DNA from: Sporichthya brevicatena
GTDB taxonomy: Bacteria > Actinomycetota > Actinomycetes > Sporichthyales > Sporichthyaceae
NCBI RefSeq assembly: GCF_039525035.1
Contig: NZ_BAAAHE010000016.1
Span: 32,477-96,476, forward strand
Direction of reading: 5' to 3'
DNA: 64,000 nt
In this document: piece by piece, positions 1 through 8,836 of the stretch
How positions within the stretch are numbered: position 1 is the first letter of the stretch
How the letters are laid out: each line of letters opens with the position of its first letter
The notes under the pieces: generated by a model
Told to the model about the DNA's origin: nothing
What the model saw: only the letters and a program-made list of their open reading frames with translations
Database searches by the model: none
Program-made: the position numbers and the translations under genes

Positions 1-335
1 ACGATGCCGCCGGCGAGGTTCCCGGCGGCGAAGGCGGTGGTCATCGTCATCGCGGCGAGGGCGCAGGCGCGGTCGTCGACCCAGCGCCGGGCGCGGGAGC
101 CGGTGATGATCTCCAGGCTGCGGGCGGCGGGGTCCACGAAGACGAGGACGGTGTCGGCGGCCTCGGACCCGAGTTCGGCGTGGCGACGCTTGGCGGCGGC
201 GCGGGTCGGTCCGTCGGCGGCGCCGACGTAGACCGAGAAGTTCACTCCGCTGGTGCGGCGGCCCTGCTGAATGGCCTTGACGATCTCCTCGCGCTGCCGC
301 TCGGAGAACGCCTCACCAGCGAGCACTGGTCCCAC
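1..335 (-). CDS. DUF5130 (TPM-like) family protein, partial
   Basis: Partial gene: from a GTG at 335 the frame stays open leftwards to the window edge (about 111 codons), so the C-terminus lies outside. The visible part shows an alpha/beta pattern: a charged helix beginning AFSERQREEIVKAI, then NFSVYVG, a strand with VLVFVDPAARSLEIITG, and DDRACALA before a hydrophobic stretch. This order matches the actinobacterial DUF5130 family, which resembles the TPM fold and has no assigned reaction. The start overlaps the upstream membrane-protein gene by 23 bp, so the two are probably translated together. GTG at 326 is a possible alternative start. Confidence 0.7.
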   Translation of the reverse strand, partial: MGPVLAGEAFSERQREEIVKAIQQGRRTSGVNFSVYVGAADGPTRAAAKRRHAELGSEAADTVLVFVDPAARSLEIITGSRARRWVDDRACALAAMTMTTAFAAGNLAGGI

Positions 336-723
336 CGCCTGCGGCGTCGGTGCCGGCGTCGGCCGGGGCACCCTCGAGCGCCGGGTCGGCGGAGCCGCTC
401 TCCAGCGCGGCCGGGCCGTCCTCGCCCGGGGCGCCGTACCACTCCGCCTCGGCCGTCCACTCCTTGCCGGGGCGGTAGCGCGGGCCGCGGATCATGTACG
501 GGATCGAGACGACCAGCCAGATCAGGGCCAACAGGCCGACCGGGATGCCGACGAAGATCCCGATCACCTTGAGGTTCGAGATCCCCTCGCCGGGGTCGTC
601 ACCGTCGTCGCGCGTGAGAGCCATCGCCGGCGACGCGGCGAGCGTCGAGGACGCGAGGACAACACCGAGAACGGCGGCCCGGAACCAGGCCTTCGGAAGC
701 GGGCGCCAGCTAGTACCGATCAC
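313..723 (-). CDS. Small membrane protein with signal peptide
   Basis: A 136-residue protein starting with GTG, which forms a GTGA overlap with the malQ stop. Residues 14-37 look like a signal peptide (AVLGVVLASSTLAASPAMA). A membrane helix follows at about residues 53-73, and the tail, rich in Ala, Gly, Pro and acidic residues, begins RYRPGKEW. Small proteins of this shape commonly sit beside DUF5130 genes in actinobacteria, and here it overlaps that gene by 23 bp. I do not recognise a function; a role as envelope partner of the DUF5130 protein is inference from position. Confidence 0.7.
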   Translation of the reverse strand: MIGTSWRPLPKAWFRAAVLGVVLASSTLAASPAMALTRDDGDDPGEGISNLKVIGIFVGIPVGLLALIWLVVSIPYMIRGPRYRPGKEWTAEAEWYGAPGEDGPAALESGSADPALEGAPADAGTDAAGGGTSARW

Positions 724-2876
724 GAGGTGAGACTAGCGAACGCCTGTGCGAGAGAACGCACACGGTCGGCCACCGGAGACGGCCCCGCCAGGTCCTCCAG
801 CAGCACCGGCCGTCCGTCGGCGTCCAGCAGCGGCAGTTGCCAGTTCGGGTACTCCAGGTAGGTGCCGGGCTGGTTGAGCGTCCGGCGGTCCCCGACGGCG
901 TCGGCGAGGGCGACCCCGCACAGCAGCGTCGGCGTCCGGGCCAGGAAGCGGTGCAGGGCCTCGACCAGCGCCGGGATGTCCCCGACGGGGCCCGGGTCGA
1001 TGCCCTCGGCCTCCAGCCGGGCGCGCCAGCTCGCGACCTCGTCCCAGAGCCCCATCCACTCCTCGTCCGCGGGGCGGGTGAGCAGGCCGAGCCGGTCGCG
1101 GATGCTCACGTGCTCGCCGGCGAGGTACCCGGCGCTCGGGGGCAGGTCGTGCGTCGTGACCGTGCCCAGGCACAACCGGCGCCACGCGTCGGCCGGCAGC
1201 GGGCCGACCTGGTCGCGCTCGAAGAACAGGATCGACGTCCCGAGCATGCCTCGCTCGCGCAGGTAGTCGCGCACCCACGGCTCGACCGTCCCGAGGTCCT
1301 CGCCGATGACGAGCGCCCCGGCCCGGGCCGCCTCCAGTGCGAGCACCCCGACCATCGCCTCGTGGTCGTAGCGGACGTACGTCCCCTCCGAAGGCTTGCG
1401 CCCGGCCGGGACCCACCACAGCCGGAACATGCCCATGACGTGGTCGACGCGGATCCCGCCCGCGTGCCGCAGCACGCCGCGGATCATGTCGCGGAACGGT
1501 GCGTACCCGAGCTCGGCCAGCCGGTTGGGCTTCCACGGGGGCTGGCTCCAGTCCTGCCCCTGCTGGGTGAACGCGTCCGGCGGGGCGCCGACGGAGACAC
1601 CGATCGCGAGGACGTCGGACAGCGCCCAGGAGTCCGCGCCGCCCGGGTGGACGCCGACCGCGAGGTCCGCGATCACGCCGATCGGCATGCCCGCGGCGGC
1701 CGCCCGTTCCTTGACGGCGGCGAGCTGCTGGTCGAGCTGCCACTGCAGCCAGGCGGCGAAGTCGACGGCGTCGGCGAGCCGGGTCCGCTCGGCGGCGACG
1801 GCCTCGGTCGCGGGGTGGCGCAACTCCTCCGGCCACGCCATCCACGCCGGGCCGTGCTCCTCGCACAGCGCGGACCAGGTGGCGAAGTCGAGCAGGGCGA
1901 CGCCCTCCCGCTCGCGGTAGGCGGCGAACTCCCGCGCCCGCTCGGCCGACAACCCGGCGCCGTGGATCAGCTTGAGCGCCGCCCGCTTCGCGGTCCACGC
2001 GACGTCGCGGTTGAGCAGCTCGTCCGCGCCGCCGCGCCCCTGCAACGGCTCGCCCAGGGCGTCGACCGCCGCCCGGGTCGAGGCGTCGAGGGTCGCGTAC
2101 TCGGGGACGTCCTCGACCCGCAGGTACAGCGGGCTGACGAACCGCCGGCTCACGGGCAGGTACGGCGACGGCTCGACGGGCGGGAGCGGGGCGGTCGCGT
2201 GCAGCGGGTTGATCAGGACGAACCCGGCACCGAGCTCGGACGCCGTCCACTCCGCGAGTGCCGCGAGGTCCGCGAGCTCGCCCGGGCCCCAGGAGCGCTC
2301 GCTGCGCACCTGGTACACCTGCGCGAGGTGACCCCAGCTGCGCTGCGCCTCGCCGTCCGGCCCGCGCAGCCCGGCGGGCAGCTCGAGCGACGCGGGCGTG
2401 ACGATCAGACAGCTCTCGGCGTTGCGCTCGCCGCTGCGCGCCTGGATCCGGTGGTAGCCGAGCGGCAGGTCGCTCGGGAGCTCGAACGTGGCCTCGCCGA
2501 TCAGCACGCCGTCGACGACGGTCGGCTCGACCCAGCGGTCCACCTGGCGGACCTCGGCGCGGTCGGCCTGCTCCAGCTCGATCCACGCCTCGACCGGGTC
2601 GCCGTGCGGCACGTGCACCGGGAACGACGTCGGACCGGCTGCGTCCTGACGCATCGTCACCACCGGCGGCAGCATGCGCCGCCAGCGGTCCGCCTCCAGT
2701 TGGGCCAGGGACCGACCGGCGGCCGCCGGGGTGGCCGCCTCCCAGCCCAGCGACTCCAGCACCGCGACGATCGTCGACTCCGGGACCGCGACGTACTCGC
2801 CGCGCCAGTCCCAGTACTCGGTCGCGACGCCGCACGCCGTGGCCAGGGCGACAAGGTTCGGAGAGAGCTCGGTCAC
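720..2876 (-). CDS. malQ: 4-alpha-glucanotransferase (amylomaltase)
   Basis: A 718-residue GH77 enzyme that transfers alpha-1,4-glucan segments between maltodextrins in the cytosol. GH77 landmarks appear in order: INPLHA near residue 220, SPYLPVSRRF, the aspartate-bearing RVDHVMG (nucleophile region), IGEDLG (acid/base glutamate), and TTHDLP (third catalytic aspartate). The length is that of the longer MalQ form with an N-terminal beta-domain extension of about 150 residues. It lies 10 bp after the amidase gene and overlaps the next gene by a GTGA junction, so it is the second gene of a four-gene operon. Identification rests on motifs and is firm. Confidence 0.95.
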   Translation of the reverse strand: MTELSPNLVALATACGVATEYWDWRGEYVAVPESTIVAVLESLGWEAATPAAAGRSLAQLEADRWRRMLPPVVTMRQDAAGPTSFPVHVPHGDPVEAWIELEQADRAEVRQVDRWVEPTVVDGVLIGEATFELPSDLPLGYHRIQARSGERNAESCLIVTPASLELPAGLRGPDGEAQRSWGHLAQVYQVRSERSWGPGELADLAALAEWTASELGAGFVLINPLHATAPLPPVEPSPYLPVSRRFVSPLYLRVEDVPEYATLDASTRAAVDALGEPLQGRGGADELLNRDVAWTAKRAALKLIHGAGLSAERAREFAAYREREGVALLDFATWSALCEEHGPAWMAWPEELRHPATEAVAAERTRLADAVDFAAWLQWQLDQQLAAVKERAAAAGMPIGVIADLAVGVHPGGADSWALSDVLAIGVSVGAPPDAFTQQGQDWSQPPWKPNRLAELGYAPFRDMIRGVLRHAGGIRVDHVMGMFRLWWVPAGRKPSEGTYVRYDHEAMVGVLALEAARAGALVIGEDLGTVEPWVRDYLRERGMLGTSILFFERDQVGPLPADAWRRLCLGTVTTHDLPPSAGYLAGEHVSIRDRLGLLTRPADEEWMGLWDEVASWRARLEAEGIDPGPVGDIPALVEALHRFLARTPTLLCGVALADAVGDRRTLNQPGTYLEYPNWQLPLLDADGRPVLLEDLAGPSPVADRVRSLAQAFASLTS

Positions 2877-2886
2877 GAGAGGTTCC

Positions 2887-4314
2887 CTACCAAATTTCCG
2901 GCCGGCGATGCGCCCAGGGCGCAGCGCGTTCGAGCTGGGCCGCGAGCGCGAGCAGGTCCCCGTCGCCCGCCGGGCGGCCCGCGAGCATCACTCCGAGCGG
3001 CAGGCCGCCCTCCCCCACCCCGAGCGGCAGCGAGACCGCCGGGTGGCCGGTGAGGTTGAAGAACGACGTGATCGGGGTGAACGCGAACTGCGCAGCGAAG
3101 TCCGCCGCCGGGTCCTCGTCGTTGCGCAGCTCGCCGATGCGGACCGGCGGCGTGGCCAGGGTCGGGGTGAGGATCGCGTCGAAGCCCGCCCAGGCGCGCG
3201 CGGTCGTCCGCGCCAGGCCCTGCAGCTCCCCGATCGCGCCGAGCAGGCGCGGCGCGTCGACCGACCGGCCGCGTTCCCGCAGCCAGCGGGTCAGCGGCCG
3301 CAGCCGCTCCTCCGTCCCCGGCGGCACCGGCCCGCTCGCGGCCAGCGACGACCAGACGTCGAGGAAGTGGGCGTGGTGCTGCGCCGCCGCCGGCGGCTCG
3401 ACGTCGACGACCTCGTGGCCGAGCTCGGTCAGCAGCGTCGTGGCCTGCTCCCAGGCCGCGAGGACGTCGGGGTGGAACTCGGCCTCGACCAGGACCCCGG
3501 CGGCGAAGCGGCCGATCCGCAGGCGCGGCGGGTCGACCGCGGTGCGCGCCCGGAACGTCTCCCCCGGCGGCAGCGGGGCGGCCCACCACGGGTCGCCGGG
3601 GACCGGGCCGGCGACGGCGTCGACGAACGCGGCCGCGTCGGCGACGGTCCGCGCGAGCGGCCCGTGCGTCACGAGCCCGACGGGGTCGGGCCCGAACGGC
3701 GCGTTGCTGATGCGTCCGCGGGAGGGCTTGTAGCCGACCAGCCCGCACACCGAGGCCGGGATCCGGATCGATCCCCCGCCGTCGCTGCCGAGCGCGATCG
3801 GGGCGAGCCCGGCCGCGACCGCCGCTGCGGCCCCGCCGCTGGACCCGCCGGCGGTGCGGGTCAGGTCCCAGGGCGTCCGCGCCGGCGGCGCGACGTCCGG
3901 CTCGGTGTAGCAGGGCAGCCCGAACTCCGGCGTGTTCGTCTTGCCGGTCATCACCGTGCCCGCGCGGCGCAGCTTCTCGACCACGACCGCGGAGATCTGC
4001 GGGACGAACTCCGCGAAAACCGCGGACCCGAGCGTCATCCGGACCCCCGCCACCGCGGTCAGGTCCTTGACCGGCACGCACACGCCGAACAGCGGTCCGA
4101 GCTCCTCGTCCGGCCCGGCGGCCGCGATCCGCTCGTCCGCCTCCTTCGCCTGCGCGAGCGCAAGGTCCGGCGTCCGCGTCGTGAACGCCCCGACGATGTC
4201 GGAGTGCGCCTCCGCCCGCCGCAGGTAGTGCTCGGTGACCTCGGTCGCCGAGACCTCCCGGCGGCGGATCGCACCCGCCTGCTCGAGAGCGGTCAGGTCG
4301 TGCAGGTCGCTCAC
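2887..4314 (-). CDS. Amidase signature family hydrolase
   Basis: A 475-residue amidase-signature enzyme that hydrolyses an amide of unknown identity. The catalytic Ser-cisSer-Lys triad is visible: Lys in VPVKDLT near residue 80, the first Ser in GGSSGG near 155, and the nucleophilic Ser in GGGSIRIPA near 180. No signal peptide is seen, so it is probably cytosolic. The GTG start at 4314 lies 7 nt after a TANNNT hexamer, so the mRNA may be leaderless. The family also includes GatA, but without gatB or gatC nearby and with the short spacing to malQ, a catabolic amidase is more likely. Confidence 0.88.
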   Translation of the reverse strand: MSDLHDLTALEQAGAIRRREVSATEVTEHYLRRAEAHSDIVGAFTTRTPDLALAQAKEADERIAAAGPDEELGPLFGVCVPVKDLTAVAGVRMTLGSAVFAEFVPQISAVVVEKLRRAGTVMTGKTNTPEFGLPCYTEPDVAPPARTPWDLTRTAGGSSGGAAAAVAAGLAPIALGSDGGGSIRIPASVCGLVGYKPSRGRISNAPFGPDPVGLVTHGPLARTVADAAAFVDAVAGPVPGDPWWAAPLPPGETFRARTAVDPPRLRIGRFAAGVLVEAEFHPDVLAAWEQATTLLTELGHEVVDVEPPAAAQHHAHFLDVWSSLAASGPVPPGTEERLRPLTRWLRERGRSVDAPRLLGAIGELQGLARTTARAWAGFDAILTPTLATPPVRIGELRNDEDPAADFAAQFAFTPITSFFNLTGHPAVSLPLGVGEGGLPLGVMLAGRPAGDGDLLALAAQLERAAPWAHRRPEIW

Positions 4315-4327
4315 CCCCGCGACGCTA
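4315..4327 (-). promoter_or_regulatory. Leaderless promoter of amidase operon
   Basis: TAGCGT (4327-4322, minus strand) fits the actinobacterial -10 consensus TANNNT and ends 7 nt before the GTG, so transcription would start at or beside the start codon. No -35 is obvious. Confidence 0.45.
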
Positions 4328-4388
4328 CCGGGCGATCTTGACCGCGCGGTTACGCCGGGCGGCAGGAAGTCCCGCGTTCTCGGCCATC

Positions 4389-4415
4389 GTGATACCGCGG
4401 TGATACCATCGCGGG
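4389..4415 (+). promoter_or_regulatory. Toxin-antitoxin promoter with tandem GTGATACC
   Basis: GTGATACC occurs twice, at 4389-4396 and 4400-4407, 11 bp apart (about one helical turn), as expected for paired ribbon-helix-helix dimers binding the same DNA face. TACCAT (4404-4409) overlaps the second copy and fits TANNNT; 6 nt later comes the ATG, so the mRNA is probably leaderless and autorepressed. Binding is inferred. Confidence 0.5.
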
Positions 4416-4613
4416 ATGGCGATGACGCTCCGACTGGACGAGGACGAGACCGAGGCGCTGCGTCGAACCGCGGAGGCGGAGGGACGGAGCATGCAAGAGG
4501 TCGCCCGTGAGGCGATCCGTCTCTACGTCAGCGGGCGCGAGGAGCGGATGAAGGCGATGTTCGAACGCATCGCGACCGAGGACGCGGATTTGCTGGACCG
4601 TCTCGGTCGGTAG
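4416..4613 (+). CDS. Ribbon-helix-helix antitoxin
   Basis: A 65-residue protein. Residues 2-8 (AMTLRLD) form the expected DNA-binding beta strand, followed by two helices with the pattern of Arc/CopG/VapB-type antitoxins (ETEALRRTAEAEGRS, then QEVAREAIRLYV). The last 25 residues are charged and probably form the toxin-neutralising tail. It precedes a Doc-type toxin by 3 bp. By analogy with known modules it should neutralise Doc and repress its own promoter through the GTGATACC repeats. Confidence 0.85.
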   Translation: MAMTLRLDEDETEALRRTAEAEGRSMQEVAREAIRLYVSGREERMKAMFERIATEDADLLDRLGR

Positions 4614-4616
4614 CTC

Positions 4617-5009
4617 ATGACCGAGTACCTGAGCGTCGAGGACCTCCTCCTCGCCGCGGCGCAGGCCGTCAAGCCGGCGCGACCGTTGCTGCGCGATCCC
4701 GGCGCCCTGGCCGCAGCCGCAGCACGGCCGCAGACGACTGTGTTCGGCGAGGACGCGTACGACAGCCTGGCCACCAAGGCCGCCGCACTGCTGCATGCCA
4801 TCACGCGGAACCATCCGCTCGTCGACGGCAACAAGCGACTCGGCTGGCTGGCGACCCGCGCCTTCTGCGAACTCAACGGCTTCGACTTCCACATCCCCGA
4901 CATCGACGCTGCCGAGCAGTTCGTCGTCGACGTCGCCGCCGGCCGCCTCGACGTCCCGGCGGCGGCTGCCGTGATCGCGTCGCACCTGAAACCACGCCCG
5001 ACCACCTGA
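4617..5009 (+). CDS. doc: Doc-type Fic/DOC toxin
   Basis: A 130-residue protein of the Doc branch of the Fic fold. The signature is HPLVDGNKR near residues 63-71, matching the Doc form HxFxDGNKR with Leu in the Phe position. Doc toxins phosphorylate elongation factor Tu and halt translation; this follows from the family and is not shown here. The gene starts 3 bp after the antitoxin stop. The short length fits Doc rather than a full Fic AMP-transferase. It converges on the TauE gene with 16 bp between stops. Confidence 0.87.
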   Translation: MTEYLSVEDLLLAAAQAVKPARPLLRDPGALAAAAARPQTTVFGEDAYDSLATKAAALLHAITRNHPLVDGNKRLGWLATRAFCELNGFDFHIPDIDAAEQFVVDVAAGRLDVPAAAAVIASHLKPRPTT

Positions 5010-5025
5010 CCCGGGTGTTCCGGCT

Positions 5026-5829
5026 TCAGCGGTGGCCCCACACCTTGATCGAGGACAGGAGAAGGACGACGCAGAGGATCGGGATCAGGACGTCGTCGGG
5101 AACGACGTCGAGCAGCAGCCCGCCGGCGACGGTGCCGACGACCGACCCGGCGGCCATGGCGACCGCGAACCCGCGGTTCTCCCGCAGCACGGCGAAGCTG
5201 GCGTCCCGGCTGTAGCGGGCGAACGCGACGAGCATGGTCGGCAGCGAGACCGCGAGACCGACGCTGCCCGCGAGTTTGATGTCGAGGCCGTAGAGCAGGA
5301 CGATCGTCGGGATCAGGAGTTCCCCGCCCGCGACGCCCATCAGCGCCGCGACGACACCGATCCCGACGCCGGCGACGACACCCGCCACGAAGCGCGCCCC
5401 GCTCGGCAGGTCGAGCTCGGACACGGTGCCGGCGTGGTGGGCGGCGAGGACGGCGGCCATCAGCACGAGCAACACCGCGAGGACCTTGTAGAGCGTCGCG
5501 CTCCGCATGCGGATCGCCCACGTCGCACCGAGCCACGCGCCGATCAGACTGCCCGTCAGAAGATTCAGGACGACGTCCCACTCGTGGCCGAGCTCCCCGG
5601 GCGGGACCGCAATCAACCGGGCCGGCAACGCGGTCGCGACGACGACCAGGCTCATCGCCTTGTTGAACACGACCGCCGGCAGCGCCGTGAACCCGAAGAG
5701 CAGCAACAGCAGCGGCAGCCGGAACTCCGCCCCACCCAGGCCGATCATCCCGCCCAGGACACCCACCGCCGCCCCCGCGACGAAGGCGAGCGGCCGCGGG
5801 CGACGTGCCACGGCAGCCCCCGAGCTCAC
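5026..5829 (-). CDS. TauE/SafE family membrane transporter
   Basis: A 267-residue polytopic protein with about eight hydrophobic segments and the two duplicated Gly-rich halves typical of TauE/SafE (GMIGLGGAEF near residue 25, GVAGGELLIP near 165). Family members export or import small anions such as sulfite, sulfoacetate or related oxyanions. The GTG start at 5829 is set by a GTGA overlap with the moeA-fusion stop. Being the last gene of the cofactor operon suggests it moves an anion linked to metal or sulfur supply (tungstate, molybdate or sulfite); the substrate is inference. Confidence 0.85.
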   Translation of the reverse strand: MSSGAAVARRPRPLAFVAGAAVGVLGGMIGLGGAEFRLPLLLLLFGFTALPAVVFNKAMSLVVVATALPARLIAVPPGELGHEWDVVLNLLTGSLIGAWLGATWAIRMRSATLYKVLAVLLVLMAAVLAAHHAGTVSELDLPSGARFVAGVVAGVGIGVVAALMGVAGGELLIPTIVLLYGLDIKLAGSVGLAVSLPTMLVAFARYSRDASFAVLRENRGFAVAMAAGSVVGTVAGGLLLDVVPDDVLIPILCVVLLLSSIKVWGHR

Positions 5830-7748
5830 CGGATGCGGAGCCCGGTCTCGGCGCAGGAGTACCCGCCGAGGGCCTCGACCTCGGCCCGGAACCCGGGGTC
5901 GGCGAGGAGGTCCCAGAGCGGGGCCAGCAGCGGGTCGTCGACGGCGTCGGCGCGCAGGACGAGGTCGTAGGGCTCCTGCGCGACCGGGACGAAGTCGAGA
6001 CCGAAGGCGCGCGCGGCGGCGCGGATCCCGAGGCCGGTGTCGACCCGGTCCCCCGCGACCGCGGCGGCCACCGCGAGGTGGGTGTGTTCCTCGCGGCCGT
6101 ATCCGGTGACCCCACTCGGGTCGAGGCCGAGGCGTGCGAGTTCCTGGTCGAGCAGGACGCGGGTGCCGGCGCCGCGCTGCCGGTTCACGTACCGCAGGCC
6201 GGGCCGGGCGAGGTCGGCGATGCCCGAGAGGCCGAGCGGATTGCCCGGCGGCACGATCAGGCCCTGGTCGCGGTGCACGAGCCGGATGACCGCGACCTTC
6301 GGCCCGTCGCCGAGAAGGCGGTCGAGGTACGGCAGCGTGTACTCGCCGGTCTCCGGGTCGAGCAGGTGCGAGCCGGCGAGGTGGCAGAGCCCGTCGCGGA
6401 TCGCGACCAGACCCCCGAGCGAGCCGACGTTCGAGGACGCCAGCGTGATCCGCGGATCGGCCTGCCGCAGCCGGGACGCGGCGATGTCGAGCACGAGGTC
6501 GTGCGAGCCGATCGCGACGATCGTCCGCCCGATCTCCTCCGCCCCCCGGAGCAGGTTGACGCGCACCTGCTCCCCCGCGTGGTGGCCCTCCACCCCGGCC
6601 GGCACGACCAGCAGGCCGTCCGCGCGGACCAGTGACGTCAGGACACCGGCGCCGCGGGGCAGCGGCGTCGCGACGATCTCCCCGCCGACCTGGCCGAGGC
6701 GCACGCGCACCCAGTCGTCGCTGCCGAGGGTCGAGGCGAGCTTGCGGGCGAGGCGGGCGGAGACGAACGGCCGCTCGCGGGGCGCGGCGCCCTCGAGGCG
6801 GGCGAGCATCGGCGCCGCGAAGATCTCGAACGTCAGCGCCGCCGAGACCGGGTAGCCGGGCGCCCCGAGCACCGGGGTGCCGCCCTCGACGGCACCGAGC
6901 ACGACGGGGTGCCCGGGCTTGACCGCGACACCGTGGACCGCGAGCGTCCCGGCCGCCTCGACGACCCGCGCCGTGTAGTCGTCCCGGCCGGCGCTCGACC
7001 CGGCAACGAGCACGACGAGGTCGGCCTCCGCGGCCGCCTCCCGTAGGGCCGCGATTATCCGGTCCGGGTCGTCCGGGACGACCGGCGTCGTGCGGGCCTC
7101 CCACCCGGACTCCTTCGCCTGCTCCGCGAGCATGAGCGAGTTCGTGTCGAGGATGTCGCCCGGGCCGAGCTCGGAACCGATCGGACGGATCTCGTCCCCG
7201 GTCGGGACGACGACGACCACCGGCTTCCGACGCACCGTCAGTTCCGTGACCCCCGCGGCCGCGGCGGCCGCGACGTCGACCGCGCGCAACCGGTGGCCGG
7301 TCGGGAGCAGCAGCTCGGTCGCGCTGATGTCCTCCCCGATCGAGCGCACGTGCTGGTACGGCGGCACGGCCGCGCGCAGCTCGGCGGACCCGTCCGCGGT
7401 CCGGTGCACGTGCTCGCGCATGACGACGGCGTCGTAGCCCTCGGGCAACGGGTCGCCGGTGTCGACGACGACGAAGCTCTCCGGAGCCAGCAGCACCGGG
7501 AAGGTCTCGGTGGCCGCGACGGTGTCCGCCGCCCGGACCGCGATGCCGTCCATCGCCGCGGAGTCGAACGCCGGCGAGGAGCGCCGCGCCCAGACGGGCT
7601 CGGCCGTCACCCGGCCCACGCCGTGCTGCACCGGGACCGTCTCCGCCTCGGTCAGCGCGGGACACCCCGCGGCCCCGCACACGGCTTGCCAGGCGGCCAA
7701 CGCCTCGGCCGCCGGCACGTCGGAGAGGAAGGGGCTCGACGGCGGCAC
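5826..7748 (-). CDS. MoeA with C-terminal oxyanion-binding domain
   Basis: A 640-residue fusion. Residues 1-410 form a full MoeA molybdotransferase: AMDGIAVRA near 60, PTGDEI near 185, AGSSAGRDDYT near 260, VKPGHPV near 285 and APGYPVSA near 305. Residues from about 430 form a type-2 periplasmic-binding domain (SHDLVLD, SSNVGSLGGLVA, RDQGLIVPPGNP, GAGTRVLLD, TGLGIRAAARAFGLDFVP). Such MoeA-PBP fusions are known from archaea and tungsten-using bacteria. MoeA inserts Mo or W into adenylylated molybdopterin; the extra domain may bind or select the oxyanion. The GTG start at 7748 lies 20 bp after the kinase gene. Confidence 0.88.
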   Translation of the reverse strand: MPPSSPFLSDVPAAEALAAWQAVCGAAGCPALTEAETVPVQHGVGRVTAEPVWARRSSPAFDSAAMDGIAVRAADTVAATETFPVLLAPESFVVVDTGDPLPEGYDAVVMREHVHRTADGSAELRAAVPPYQHVRSIGEDISATELLLPTGHRLRAVDVAAAAAAGVTELTVRRKPVVVVVPTGDEIRPIGSELGPGDILDTNSLMLAEQAKESGWEARTTPVVPDDPDRIIAALREAAAEADLVVLVAGSSAGRDDYTARVVEAAGTLAVHGVAVKPGHPVVLGAVEGGTPVLGAPGYPVSAALTFEIFAAPMLARLEGAAPRERPFVSARLARKLASTLGSDDWVRVRLGQVGGEIVATPLPRGAGVLTSLVRADGLLVVPAGVEGHHAGEQVRVNLLRGAEEIGRTIVAIGSHDLVLDIAASRLRQADPRITLASSNVGSLGGLVAIRDGLCHLAGSHLLDPETGEYTLPYLDRLLGDGPKVAVIRLVHRDQGLIVPPGNPLGLSGIADLARPGLRYVNRQRGAGTRVLLDQELARLGLDPSGVTGYGREEHTHLAVAAAVAGDRVDTGLGIRAAARAFGLDFVPVAQEPYDLVLRADAVDDPLLAPLWDLLADPGFRAEVEALGGYSCAETGLRIR

Positions 7749-7768
7749 GCTGCGCAGGCTACCCGCGC

Positions 7769-8836
7769 TTACCGGCGGGCGCGGTCGATCGCCTCGTCGA
7801 GCTGGTCGAGCTGCTCGCTCACCGAACCCCCGGCGGGCGGGGTGCGCAGCCCGTCCGACCCGTCGTCCCCGGAGAGGAGCGCTGCCCCGCCGAGCAGAAC
7901 CGCCCCCACCACGAGCACCGCGGCCACCGCAGCCCCGCGCGCCGGCCGACGCCCGGCCGGCGCGTCCGGCGGCGGGTACGCCTCGGTCGGAGCGACCTCG
8001 GTCGGAGCCAGCAGCGCCTCGGTCGGAGCGGGGTCGCCCACCGGCATCGGGACCGTGGGACCGGGGTCGGGGCCCGGGCCCGCGGGGCGGTCGAGCAGCG
8101 CGAGGGCGTCCGCCGCCGAGCGGGGTCGCCGGGCGGGGTCGGGGTCGGTGAGCCGGTCGATCAGCGCGGCGAAGACCGGGCCCGCCTCCGCCACCCCGCA
8201 CTCACGCAGGAGGACGCCGAGCCCGTGCAGGTCGGCGACGACCGTCGGCGCCCCGCCGCGGCGCACCTCGGGGGCGAGGTACTTCTCGGTGCCGACGACG
8301 TACCCGGTGCTGGTCAGTTTTGTGCCGTCCGCGAGGTGCGCGATGCCGAAGTCCGTGAGCCGGGCCCGGCCGTCGGCGCCGACGAGGACGTTCGCGGGCT
8401 TGAGGTCGCGATGCAGGATCCCCGCGGCGTGGATGTAGCCCAGCGCGTCGAGCAGTTCGCGCGTCAGCGTCGCCGGGTCCCAGTCGCGGCGCCCGTCCTT
8501 GAGCCGCGCGGAGAGTGTCCCGCCCGCGACGTACTCCATCACCAGGTACGGCCGGCCGCCGTGGGCGCCGTAGTCGAAGACGCTGACCACGTGCGGGTGC
8601 GCCAGCGCGGCGGCGATCCGGGCCTCCCGCGCGAACCGCTCCACGAAGGTGGCGTCGAGCGCGAGCGTGTCGGAGATGACCTTGATCGCGACCTCGCGCT
8701 CCAGCCGCGGGTCGTGCGCCGCCCACACCGAGGCCATGCCACCGGTGCCGATCAGCCGGGTCAGCGTGTACCGGTCCCCCAGCCGCGCCCCGACGACCAC
8801 CGGGCCCGCGTCGGCCGCCGGCCCCGCGTCAGCCAT
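7769..8836 (-). CDS. Membrane-anchored Ser/Thr protein kinase
   Basis: A 355-residue Hanks-type kinase. Visible are the glycine loop GTGGMASVW (near residue 30), the ATP-binding lysine in AIKV, HRDLKPANV (catalytic loop, near 140), DFG (near 160) and APEV (near 190). A Pro/Thr-rich linker leads to one membrane helix near residues 297-316 and a short outside tail of about 35 residues; there are no PASTA repeats. The ATG at 8836 overlaps the lipoprotein stop by 8 bp. Its place between moeA genes suggests it phosphorylates something linked to the operon; the target is unknown. Confidence 0.92.
   Translation of the reverse strand: MADAGPAADAGPVVVGARLGDRYTLTRLIGTGGMASVWAAHDPRLEREVAIKVISDTLALDATFVERFAREARIAAALAHPHVVSVFDYGAHGGRPYLVMEYVAGGTLSARLKDGRRDWDPATLTRELLDALGYIHAAGILHRDLKPANVLVGADGRARLTDFGIAHLADGTKLTSTGYVVGTEKYLAPEVRRGGAPTVVADLHGLGVLLRECGVAEAGPVFAALIDRLTDPDPARRPRSAADALALLDRPAGPGPDPGPTVPMPVGDPAPTEALLAPTEVAPTEAYPPPDAPAGRRPARGAAVAAVLVVGAVLLGGAALLSGDDGSDGLRTPPAGGSVSEQLDQLDEAIDRARR

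Noticed and set aside
733..2835. Long Arg/Gly-rich frame inside malQ on the same strand
   Set aside because: Composition is typical of an out-of-frame reading of GC-rich coding DNA, and malQ explains the region with full motifs.
2887..4314. GatA subunit of Glu-tRNA amidotransferase
   Set aside because: No gatB or gatC nearby, and the gene is in an operon with malQ; a general amidase is the simpler reading.
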